Source of the DNA: an uncultured Bacillota bacterium
GTDB taxonomy: Bacteria; Bacillota; Clostridia; Peptostreptococcales; Anaerovoracaceae
Assembly (NCBI GenBank): GCA_902465215.1
Contig: CABQMM010000045.1
Location: forward strand, 1 to 8,154
Length of the DNA: 8,154 nt
Reading direction: 5' to 3'
Both the position numbers and the translations under genes were made by a program. A model generated the notes under the pieces. It had not been told where the DNA came from. It worked only from the letters and a program-made list of their open reading frames with translations, and did no database searches. Below, piece after piece: positions 1-5,146 of this stretch (its first letter is position 1; each line of letters begins with the position of its first letter).

Positions 1-1
1 C

Positions 2-355
2 CTGAGTCTTCCCATCGGAACGGATAAAGACGGAAATGAAATCAGTTTGAACGATATTTTAGGCACGGACACAGACGAAATTATTGATTCCATCAGTTTA
101 AAGATTCAGGTAGGAAAACTTTATCAGGCGATTGACCGCGTTCTGTCGCCCCGTGAGAAAACGGTCATCGTTGCCCGCTATGGTCTGGACGGAAATGAGC
201 CGCGGCCGCAGCGTGAAATTGCTTCGTCTCTGAATATCAGCCGCTCGTATGTTTCAAGAATTGAAAAAAAGGCTTTGGAAAAGCTCAAGCGCGCCCTTGA
301 GTTTCAGGGTGCAGCCCCGGAAGGATCCGCCCTGCCGCATCCGCCTGCAAGATAA
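2..355 (+). CDS. sigK: RNA polymerase sporulation sigma factor, sigma-K type (3' part, start outside window)
   Basis: This is the C-terminal 117 residues of a sigma-70 family factor; the start lies before the window. It opens with LSLPIGTDKDGNEISL, typical of the sigma-K/E/G group just after region 3 and closest to sigma-K as I recall the family. Region 4 follows: a SPREKTVIVARYGL stretch (4.1) and the -35-binding helix-turn-helix QREIASSLNISRSYVSRIEKKALEKL (window peptide about 71-96, given in pieces: QREIASSLNISRSY, then VSRIEKKALEKL). Sigma-K directs late mother-cell transcription in sporulation. The homologous part ends near KLKRALEF, where sigma-K proteins usually stop. About 15 further residues, rich in Pro and Ala, are encoded by DNA that on the other strand resembles a penicillin-binding protein gene, so the natural stop was probably lost. 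sigK against sigE or sigG is a judgement from remembered sequence; the sporulation-sigma call is firm. Confidence 0.88.
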   Translation: MSLPIGTDKDGNEISLNDILGTDTDEIIDSISLKIQVGKLYQAIDRVLSPREKTVIVARYGLDGNEPRPQREIASSLNISRSYVSRIEKKALEKLKRALEFQGAAPEGSALPHPPAR

Positions 356-770
356 CCTTGGAACGCGGCGCAAAATTTCGGAAAGTATAAGCGTTGTAAC
401 GTTCTTTCAGCAGCCCGCAGAGCTCACAATCAAGAGTCTTCATTTCGTATACCATATAACGTGAGGACTCTTTTGTTATGTCACGGGCCTGTTCACCAGC
501 AAGCAGACTCGCCAGACCGCTGTCAGCTTTTTCTTTTTCGATAATGCAATAATAATGATATCCTTCGTCTAAACCGATAATTGTCATTTCGTACTGCGCA
601 TGCGCCGCCTGCGCGAAAGCGTCATGACAGGCGAGCTGGATGTAAGCAAGACGCGAAAGAAGGAGCAGAATCATCACGAAAAAGAGTGCCATAGCAAACT
701 CCATCCGCTTCCTGAAGGCTGAAAAAAGTGTATTTTCTTCCATCTGCATTCTCTTTTCTCTTCGTCCCAT
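285..770 (-). CDS. N-terminal fragment of a class B penicillin-binding-like protein, probably a decayed gene
   Basis: Open frame of 161 codons with an excellent GGAGGT site 7 bases before its ATG. Residues about 25-46 form one membrane helix (ALFFVMILLLLSRLAYIQL), and RLAYIQL followed by an Ala/Gln-rich stretch is the usual anchor of class B PBPs such as SpoVD or PBP2. The family's RG-I-DRN motif should come right after TIIGLDEG but is absent; the text passes straight to YHYYCIIEKEKAD and a stretch like the variable pedestal region. The transpeptidase domain (SxxK, SxN, KTG), several hundred residues, is missing. After FAPR (residue 136) the frame changes to an unrelated tail antisense to sigK. 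A different frame at 304-363 reads FQGYLAGG ... DPSGAAP, resembling the GYL...G-SGLE motif that follows in such proteins. I infer a remnant with internal deletion, frameshift and 3' loss. It could still make a small membrane protein. Confidence 0.6.
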   Translation of the reverse strand: MGRREKRMQMEENTLFSAFRKRMEFAMALFFVMILLLLSRLAYIQLACHDAFAQAAHAQYEMTIIGLDEGYHYYCIIEKEKADSGLASLLAGEQARDITKESSRYMVYEMKTLDCELCGLLKERYNAYTFRNFAPRSKVILQADAAGRILPGLHPETQGRA

Positions 771-809
771 AAAAATACCTCCCGCAGGTTCATTTTCCCC
801 ACCGGAGGT
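768..809 (-). promoter_or_regulatory. Shine-Dalgarno site paired with an upstream anti-SD arm (hairpin before the PBP fragment)
   Basis: On the - strand ACCTCC (809-804) can pair perfectly with GGAGGT (782-777), 21 bases apart. The second arm is the ribosome binding site of the PBP fragment, and it is followed by ATTTTT and the ATG at 770-768. The structure could hide the start signal, or act as a weak intrinsic terminator after cmk. Only six base pairs support it and the loop is long. Confidence 0.35.
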
Positions 810-845
810 TTCGTTTATTCCAATTTGCAGTATTCTTTATATGCT

Positions 846-1499
846 TTATACGATTTTTTCACAGATATAGCTGACAACTTCGTCAATACTCATGTTCGTG
901 CTGTCGATTTCTTCTGCATCCTCTGCCTTTCTAAGAGGCGTAACCTCACGCGTAGAATCGTTCAAATCACGCTGCCGGAGCTTTTTCAAAACTTCTTCAA
1001 AACTCTGGGTCTCACCTTTCTCAAGCAGTTCCTTGTAGCGGCGCATCGCTCTTTCCTCGTCGTTTGCCGTCAAGAAGAATTTATATGGAGCGTCCTTTAA
1101 GACGACGGTTCCGATGTCTCTGCCGTCCATAATCACACTCTTAGCGCGTCCCATCTTCTGCTGAAGCTGCACGAGCTTTCTGCGCACAGAAGCGAATGCC
1201 GAACAGTCAGATGCCGCCTTGGAGATTTCCTCGGTCCGAATCAGCCCGCTCACATCTTCGCCATCCAGATAAACCTTTCCCTTTGAAAAGTCGATGTCAG
1301 TGTCCTCAAGCATAGCAAAAAGCGTATCATCCTCCTTCATCGGAATCCCAAGCCTCTTCATTTTAAGACCTACCGCCCGATACATTGCGCCGGTGTCAAT
1401 ATAGTCAATTCCAAGCCTTGCCGCAACTGCCTTGGCAATGGTTGATTTCCCGGCACCGCTCGGCCCGTCGATTGCAATTTGAAAAATTTTATCCGTCAT
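846..1499 (-). CDS. cmk: cytidylate kinase (CMP/dCMP kinase)
   Basis: A 217-residue protein, the normal size for bacterial cytidylate kinase, which transfers phosphate from ATP to CMP or dCMP in the cytoplasm. The Walker A loop GPSGAGKST is at residues 12-20, DTGAMYRA at 35-42, the family signature DGRDIGT at 125-131 in the CMP-binding region, the lid motif RDLNDSTR at 177-184 and PLRKAEDA at 188-195. All expected key residues are visible. The ATG overlaps the stop codon of nrdR (ATGA, bases 1499-1496) and only a weak AGGAAA precedes it, so translation is probably coupled to nrdR. In many Firmicutes cmk sits by rpsA or ispH genes; here it follows nrdR, giving a small unit concerned with nucleotide pools. 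The stop at 846 is followed by 75 noncoding bases before the PBP fragment. Confidence 0.96.
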   Translation of the reverse strand: MTDKIFQIAIDGPSGAGKSTIAKAVAARLGIDYIDTGAMYRAVGLKMKRLGIPMKEDDTLFAMLEDTDIDFSKGKVYLDGEDVSGLIRTEEISKAASDCSAFASVRRKLVQLQQKMGRAKSVIMDGRDIGTVVLKDAPYKFFLTANDEERAMRRYKELLEKGETQSFEEVLKKLRQRDLNDSTREVTPLRKAEDAEEIDSTNMSIDEVVSYICEKIV

Positions 1500-1963
1500 T
1501 TATCTGTTTCCTGCTTTCCGATTAGTTTCTCAATTTCTTTTATAAAAGTATTGACATCCGTAAACTGCCTGTATACGGAAGCGAAGCGCACATATGCGAC
1601 TTCATCAACTTTTTTCAGCTCTTCCATGACAAGCTCACCGATGTAGTTGCTGTCGACTTCCTTTTCCATCAAATTATTCAGCGTCTTTTCGATTTCGTCG
1701 ACCATGGCATCCATCTGCGTCATCGTGACCGGACGCTTTTCACAAGCCTTGGCAATGCCATTGAGCACTTTGCTGCGGTCAAAGACTTCTCGCCGCGAAT
1801 CCTTCTTGGCTACCATCAAAATCGTTTCTTCCACCTTCTCATAGGTCGTAAATCTTTTTCCGCACTTATCGCATCCGCGTCTTCTTCGGATAGCATGTCC
1901 CTCTTCCGTCGGACGGGAATCGATTACCTTCGTGTCAGGGCTTTCGCAAAACGGGCACTTCAT
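1496..1963 (-). CDS. nrdR: transcriptional repressor NrdR (zinc ribbon plus ATP cone)
   Basis: A 155-residue protein, the usual NrdR length. It begins MKCPFCESPDTKVIDSRPT, with zinc ligands C3, C6, C31 and C34 and the basic DNA-binding stretch AIRRRRGCDKC (24-34). Residues about 49-139 form the ATP cone that senses ATP/dATP. NrdR represses ribonucleotide reductase genes when dATP is high. The open frame extends 23 codons further upstream, but homology starts at MKCPFC, and GAGGAGA lies 8 bases before the ATG at 1963, so that start is chosen. It is transcribed from a sigma-A-like promoter just upstream (2001-2029) and overlaps cmk by 4 bases. A palindrome at 1983-1999, at the expected transcription start, might be an autoregulatory site. 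No ribonucleotide reductase gene lies in the window. Confidence 0.96.
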   Translation of the reverse strand: MKCPFCESPDTKVIDSRPTEEGHAIRRRRGCDKCGKRFTTYEKVEETILMVAKKDSRREVFDRSKVLNGIAKACEKRPVTMTQMDAMVDEIEKTLNNLMEKEVDSNYIGELVMEELKKVDEVAYVRFASVYRQFTDVNTFIKEIEKLIGKQETDK

Positions 1964-1971
1964 ATTCTGTG

Positions 1972-1978
1972 TCTCCTC
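1972..1978 (-). promoter_or_regulatory. ribosome binding site of nrdR (decides the start)
   Basis: GAGGAGA, 8 bases before the ATG at 1963. The longer open frame, beginning at 2032, has no comparable site and would reach back over the promoter of this gene. Confidence 0.8.
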
Positions 1979-1982
1979 TTTC

Positions 1983-1999
1983 AAATCATATATTGATTT
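1983..1999. promoter_or_regulatory. palindrome at the nrdR transcription start, candidate operator
   Basis: AAATCA-TATAT-TGATTT has two perfect 6-base arms around a 5-base centre. It starts one base downstream of the -10 box, so it covers the predicted transcription start of nrdR-cmk. The core (CAATATATG on the - strand) resembles the AT-rich core of NrdR boxes (consensus roughly CWATATWTWG) but is one base shorter. A bound repressor here would block transcription. The protein that binds is not known. Confidence 0.4.
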
Positions 2000-2000
2000 T

Positions 2001-2029
2001 ATTATACTACAACGGTTCTTCCATGTCCA
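2001..2029 (-). promoter_or_regulatory. sigma-A-type promoter for nrdR-cmk
   Basis: TGGACA (2029-2024), a 17-base spacer, and a perfect TATAAT (2006-2001). The -35 matches TTGACA at five of six bases and the spacing is ideal. It overlaps the last codons of the ylmC-type gene, so nrdR-cmk can be expressed in growing cells independently of that sporulation gene. The start of transcription is expected near 1994, about 30 bases before the nrdR ATG. Confidence 0.8.
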
Positions 2030-2252
2030 CAAGTATCACATCATCGCCGACGGTTTTCACCCGCTCCCAGTTAATCAGCATATCGTTTTCGCCTTTGTTA
2101 AACCAACCGAAGAGTCCTCTCTCAGATGGGATCACGATTCCTTCAATCGTTCCCTTTTCCAGATTCACCTCAATGTCACTGACAAATCCGAGGCTCCTTC
2201 CGTCGAAAATATTGATTACTTCTTTATTTTTCAGTTTGTCCGTACTTAGCAT
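2007..2252 (-). CDS. YlmC/YmxH-family sporulation protein (PRC-barrel domain)
   Basis: An 81-residue protein made almost wholly of one PRC-barrel-like beta domain: MLSTDKLKNKEVINIFDGRS, then LGFVSDIEVNLEKGTIEGIV, then a FGWF...ENDMLINWERVKTVGDDVILV pattern typical of the YlmC/YmxH family. These proteins are common in spore-forming Firmicutes and are annotated as sporulation proteins; their molecular role is not defined. The frame stays open for 52 codons upstream, but that part crosses a terminator and has no homology look. GGGGAGG lies 7 bases before the chosen ATG at 2252. The gene has its own sigma-E-like promoter at 2281-2309 and is isolated from upstream transcription by the terminator at 2313-2348. 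I cannot tell ylmC from ymxH, so no symbol is given. Confidence 0.88.
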   Translation of the reverse strand: MLSTDKLKNKEVINIFDGRSLGFVSDIEVNLEKGTIEGIVIPSERGLFGWFNKGENDMLINWERVKTVGDDVILVDMEEPL

Positions 2253-2259
2253 TTGTATT

Positions 2260-2266
2260 CCTCCCC
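2260..2266 (-). promoter_or_regulatory. ribosome binding site of the ylmC/ymxH-type gene (decides the start)
   Basis: GGGGAGG, 7 bases before the ATG at 2252. It rules out the longer in-frame start at 2408, which would lie inside the upstream lipoprotein gene. Confidence 0.8.
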
Positions 2267-2280
2267 TTTGTTTGTAGTAG

Positions 2281-2309
2281 AATATATGCCTGTCCTGAGG
2301 AAAATATGC
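2281..2309 (-). promoter_or_regulatory. sigma-E-like sporulation promoter of the ylmC/ymxH-type gene
   Basis: GCATATT (2309-2303), 14 bases, then CATATATT (2288-2281). The published B. subtilis sigma-E consensus, from memory, is KMATATT with about 14 bases to CATACAHT: the -35 part matches fully and the -10 part at seven of eight positions. Transcription would start near 2274, 22 bases before the ATG. No good TTGACA lies 17 bases before the TATATT. Early mother-cell expression fits the gene's family. Confidence 0.6.
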
Positions 2310-2312
2310 CAT

Positions 2313-2348
2313 AAAAAACGAACCGCTGCCGGGTAGCTGCGCGGTTCG
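2313..2348 (-). terminator. intrinsic terminator after the trigger-factor-like lipoprotein gene
   Basis: On the - strand CGAACCGC (2348-2341) and GCGGTTCG (2326-2319) form a perfect GC-rich 8-base stem with a 14-base loop, followed directly by six T. It starts 10 bases past the stop codon at 2359 and closes the BMP/trigger-factor-like unit. Confidence 0.93.
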
Positions 2349-2358
2349 CTGTCGCACG

Positions 2359-3453
2359 TTATTTCTTTGCTGCAATTCTGTCGTAAATCTTATCCAGCGA
2401 TGCGTCAAGCAGCATGGACACCTTTAATCCGTAGCTGTTGTAAGTAGCCGCATATTCCTCGGCTGTTGCTCCGTATGTGCTCTCAAAAGCATCTTCAGAG
2501 TCAACGCCTGCCATGGAGAGGAGATTGTCGATGACTTCCTTCTGCGTGTAGGAAATGTCTTCTTTTTCTGCCATCGCATAAGCAATCATCTTATATTTTG
2601 CCATTTCTTCTGCATAAATATCAAGCTGTTCTTTGAACTCATCCTCGGTTACCTTCAAAGTATCTTCAAGGAATGTCGCCCATTCGATATTGTTCTTTTC
2701 GCAGTAATTGCGGTAAGTCGTCTCGCAAAGATCCATTTCAAACTGCTTAATCTCGTCCGGAATACTCTTTACTTCTGCTTTTTCCACGATGTCATTGAAA
2801 AGCGTAACCTTTGCGTTGCTTTCCTGATTGCTGTATTCCTGCTCTTCCAGCTCTTTCTTCACCAGTTCTTTATACTCGTCCACAGTCTTGGCTTCACTGT
2901 TTGCCTTAACGAAATCATCGTTGAGGGTTGCAGGTTCTTTGACTTTTTTATTCAAAACCTTTACTTCGAAAGTAACATCTTTTCCCGAAAGTTCTTCGTT
3001 ATTCTTATACGGGTCCGGGAACTTCAGTTTTAAAGTTTTGGTTTCTCCGATTTTCGCGCCGTAGAGACCTTCTTCGAAGCCGTCAATCATGCTGCCGCTG
3101 CCAAGTGTTAAAGGATAAGAATCGCTCTGCATTCTGTCCGCTGTCGTACCGTCAGCCAGCGTGCCTTTGAAAGAAATAGTAACGTCATCACCCTTTTCCA
3201 CGGTTCCGCTTGTAACTTCCTTGGTTTCCCCTGCAGATTCCAGTCTGCTGTCGATTTCCGCATTCAGCTTGTTATCTGTGATATTCACCTTGATTTCATC
3301 TACGGTGAATTCATCATAGTCCGGAAGCGTTACCAGTTCGCTTAAATCAGTCTGCGCATAAACATCTCCGTCATCGGAAGAACCGCATCCGGAAAGCAGC
3401 GCCATGCTGAAGCACAAGCTCGCCGCCAGTAAAACTGTTAAAAATTTTTTCAT
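2359..3453 (-). CDS. trigger-factor-like lipoprotein, FKBP-type peptidyl-prolyl isomerase
   Basis: A 364-residue exported lipoprotein. Residues 1-23 are a lipoprotein signal (MKKFLTVLL, hydrophobic core, lipobox LSGC with C23), followed by a Ser/Asp/Gly linker. Residues about 85-170 are an FKBP-type prolyl isomerase domain (KGDDVTISFKGTLADGT, LGSGSMIDGFEEGLYG, KDVTFEVKVLNKK). Residues about 175-360 are an acidic, helical region like the C-terminal chaperone arms of trigger factor. The ribosome-binding N-terminal domain of true trigger factor, with its FRxGxxP loop, is missing, so it should not be called cytosolic Tig. I infer a folding helper on the outer face of the membrane, comparable in role to PrsA. 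The start at 3453 is preferred: AAAGGAAA precedes it and the signal begins there, whereas the ATG at 3471 lacks a site. It follows the BMP lipoprotein gene after 27 bases and ends before a terminator. Confidence 0.88.
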   Translation of the reverse strand: MKKFLTVLLAASLCFSMALLSGCGSSDDGDVYAQTDLSELVTLPDYDEFTVDEIKVNITDNKLNAEIDSRLESAGETKEVTSGTVEKGDDVTISFKGTLADGTTADRMQSDSYPLTLGSGSMIDGFEEGLYGAKIGETKTLKLKFPDPYKNNEELSGKDVTFEVKVLNKKVKEPATLNDDFVKANSEAKTVDEYKELVKKELEEQEYSNQESNAKVTLFNDIVEKAEVKSIPDEIKQFEMDLCETTYRNYCEKNNIEWATFLEDTLKVTEDEFKEQLDIYAEEMAKYKMIAYAMAEKEDISYTQKEVIDNLLSMAGVDSEDAFESTYGATAEEYAATYNSYGLKVSMLLDASLDKIYDRIAAKK

Positions 3454-3480
3454 CTCAAAATTTCCTTTCATTTTTCTTTT

Positions 3481-4497
3481 TTACATTGTCCTTGCAGTAT
3501 CTACCTCGATACTGCCGGATGCAATTTTCTTCGCCAGGCCACTGACTTCTTTCTTCGTGTCGTCATCTACCATCTGCTTGGAATCTGCGCCGCCGTATGC
3601 GATGGAAATATAGCCGTCTTCCATTCCGACAAGCCAGTTTGTGCCGCCGTTCCAGATTTCGTCCTCAATATACGATTTTACTGCATCGTAAATCGTGCTT
3701 CCGATATCTTTTTTCATCGAACAGATGATGACATCATCGTACTCCGGTGCCGAGATCTTCTGGTCCTGGTCAACGCCGATTGCGTAGAATCCGCCTTCCT
3801 TCGCTGCCTGGAAAACACCGTTTCCGCTGTTGCCCGCAACCTGGAAGATGACATCAGCACCCTTTGCATGGAGTTCTTCTGCCGCAAGCTTTCCTTTTTC
3901 AGGGCTTTCATAATCGCCGGTATAGGTTTTATAAACCTGAATGCCTGCATTTGCATACTTGGCGCCCTGCTCGTAGCCCACGATAAAGTCATTGATTACG
4001 CCGGAATCCTCTCCGCCTACAACGCCGACTGCATTGGTCTGCGACATCTTTGCCGCAATATATCCGGCAAGGAAGGAGCCTTCGTTCTGCTCATAGGTGA
4101 TGCAAAGAATGTTCGGGCATTCCTCGATTCCGTCTACGACATTGTCCACCCAGATAAATTTCACATCCGGGTTTTCCGCTGCGACTTCCTTGATCTCGCT
4201 GAATTCCCATCCGACGGGAACGACGAAATCGTTTTCCGCAGCCGCCGCTATCATATTCTGTTTATAATTTTCGTTCTTGCATTCAATCGTACTTACTTTC
4301 ACTCCTAAATCTTCCTGAAGCCGTTCTGCTCCTTCTTTCGCAGAATCGTTGAAAGATTTATCTCCAAACCCGGAAGGCACCACTACGCACAGCGACAGAT
4401 TTTCACCGTCGGCATTGCCGTCCTTGTTGCAGCCAACCAACGCAAAAAACGCCAGAAGCAGAGCTGCAGCAAGCAAAAGTGCTATACTTTTCTTCAT
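3481..4497 (-). CDS. BMP/PnrA-family lipoprotein, probable nucleoside-binding protein
   Basis: A 338-residue lipoprotein: signal residues 1-23 with lipobox LVGC (C23), then a periplasmic-binding-protein fold of the basic membrane protein (BMP/Med/PnrA) family. Visible family motifs are GFGDKSFNDSAKEG (43-56), EGSFLAGYIAAK (139-150), GVVGGEDSGVINDFIVGYEQG (158-178), GNSGNGVFQAAKE (222-234) and GVDQDQ (241-246). Studied members (PnrA of Treponema, BmpA in streptococci) bind purine nucleosides or other nucleosides for an ABC importer. The ATPase and permease genes usually next door are absent from the window, so transport partners must lie elsewhere. A promoter with TATAAT precedes it, with TGGAGG 6 bases before the ATG. 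The position beside the pyrimidine operon suggests nucleoside salvage, but the ligand cannot be read from the sequence. Confidence 0.9.
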   Translation of the reverse strand: MKKSIALLLAAALLLAFFALVGCNKDGNADGENLSLCVVVPSGFGDKSFNDSAKEGAERLQEDLGVKVSTIECKNENYKQNMIAAAAENDFVVPVGWEFSEIKEVAAENPDVKFIWVDNVVDGIEECPNILCITYEQNEGSFLAGYIAAKMSQTNAVGVVGGEDSGVINDFIVGYEQGAKYANAGIQVYKTYTGDYESPEKGKLAAEELHAKGADVIFQVAGNSGNGVFQAAKEGGFYAIGVDQDQKISAPEYDDVIICSMKKDIGSTIYDAVKSYIEDEIWNGGTNWLVGMEDGYISIAYGGADSKQMVDDDTKKEVSGLAKKIASGSIEVDTARTM

Positions 4498-4540
4498 GTT
4501 TTTCCTCCATTGTCATAAGAAACAAGTTTCACAATCGTAG

Positions 4541-4569
4541 ATTATACCACTTTTTTGATTTTCATGCAA
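4541..4569 (-). promoter_or_regulatory. sigma-A-type promoter, extended -10, of the BMP/trigger-factor-like unit
   Basis: TGG-TATAAT (extended -10; TATAAT at 4546-4541), a 17-base spacer and a poor -35, TTGCAT (4569-4564). Transcription would begin near 4534, giving a leader of about 37 bases. The weak -35 beside a strong -10 is what one sees where an activator helps; a palindrome lies 11 bases upstream (4581-4601). Confidence 0.75.
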
Positions 4570-4580
4570 GCTTCAGAGAC

Positions 4581-4601
4581 TTTGCAGGTACTTCCGGCAA
4601 A
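4581..4601. promoter_or_regulatory. operator-like palindrome upstream of the BMP promoter
   Basis: TTTGCAGG-TACTT-CCGGCAAA: eight-base arms matching at seven positions around a 5-base centre. Its centre is about 57 bases before the predicted transcription start, a usual place for an activator. I do not recognise the motif and no regulator gene lies next to it. Confidence 0.4.
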
Positions 4602-4642
4602 CTATTCATACCCCGTATTCGTCTATTTTCTCACGCTTTCAA

Positions 4643-4668
4643 GCAATGTGAAGATTTTTTCACAAAGC
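4643..4668 (-). other. hairpin directly after pyrI, without a T-run
   Basis: On the - strand TGTGAA (4664-4659) pairs with TTCACA (4652-4647) around a 6-base loop, and two outer GC pairs can add after a 2x2 mismatch. It begins just after the pyrI stop but no run of T follows, so it is not a standard terminator; it may protect the 3' end of the message. Confidence 0.35.
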
Positions 4669-5090
4669 TATTTTACCCGATGTTCTGCGTCGCAGTAAGC
4701 ACAGCGGTAAACCTTCTTTTCCCTGTCAACCAGACGGAAGGTGTGTACGATTTCCTGCTCAATGCTTGTAATGCATCTCGGGTTTTTGCATCTTACTACA
4801 TTTTTAAGGGTCAGCGGAAGCTCTAAGTGTAGTTTCTTTTCCAGCTTTCCGTCTTTCACGTGATTTACAGTGATATTGCTGTCGATATAACCCAGAACAT
4901 CTAAGTCCAGTTCGATGCTTTCATCGATTTTAATGATATCCTTCTTTCCGTATTTGGAGCTGGAAACATTCTGAATCACCGCTACGCAGTTGTCAATCTT
5001 GTCGAGTCCCAAAAGTTCGTAAACCATCATGCTCTTTCCTGCCTTGATATGGTCCAGTACGATTCCGTTTTTTACGCCGTCTATATTCAT
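4668..5090 (-). CDS. pyrI: aspartate carbamoyltransferase regulatory subunit
   Basis: A 140-residue PyrI. The N-terminal allosteric domain (about 1-95, starting MNIDGVKNGIVLDHIKAGKS) binds nucleotides and resembles the effector domain of the enteric enzyme. The C-terminal zinc domain shows C101-x4-C106 and C130-x2-C133, the four zinc ligands that hold it to PyrB. So the enzyme is the allosteric PyrB6-PyrI6 type, presumably inhibited by CTP, unlike the unregulated B. subtilis trimer. The frame extends 46 codons upstream into pyrB, but GGGAGG is 5 bases before the ATG at 5090 and homology starts there. It follows pyrB after 56 bases and is the last gene of the pyr operon here. Confidence 0.95.
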   Translation of the reverse strand: MNIDGVKNGIVLDHIKAGKSMMVYELLGLDKIDNCVAVIQNVSSSKYGKKDIIKIDESIELDLDVLGYIDSNITVNHVKDGKLEKKLHLELPLTLKNVVRCKNPRCITSIEQEIVHTFRLVDREKKVYRCAYCDAEHRVK

Positions 5091-5095
5091 TTTTT

Positions 5096-5101
5096 CCTCC
5101 C
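5096..5101 (-). promoter_or_regulatory. ribosome binding site of pyrI (decides the start)
   Basis: GGGAGG, 5 bases before the ATG at 5090. The longer in-frame start at 5228 would lie within pyrB and has no family resemblance. Confidence 0.8.
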
Positions 5102-5146
5102 TGTTTTCATTTTCATTAACTCTAAATTCTGTAGTTTCCCTTCGCT

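Noticed and set aside
1496..2032. Longer nrdR reading from 2032
   Set aside because: The 23 extra codons span the promoter and untranslated leader; NrdR proteins start at MKCPxC and the ribosome site fits the ATG at 1963.
2007..2408. Longer ylmC-type reading from 2408
   Set aside because: The 52 extra codons include the terminator stem and the sigma-E-like promoter and overlap the upstream gene.
4567..4614. Tiny 15-codon - strand frame (MNSLPEVPAKSLKLA) before the BMP promoter
   Set aside because: It lies upstream of the predicted transcription start and has no properly spaced ribosome site, so a leader peptide is unlikely.
4498..4667. Riboswitch before the BMP gene
   Set aside because: The leader after the predicted start is only about 37 bases, too short for a known nucleoside or purine riboswitch, and no conserved core is visible.
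4479..4826. 115-codon open frame on the + strand
   Set aside because: It crosses the BMP promoter and the antisense of pyrI; no start signal and no family features.
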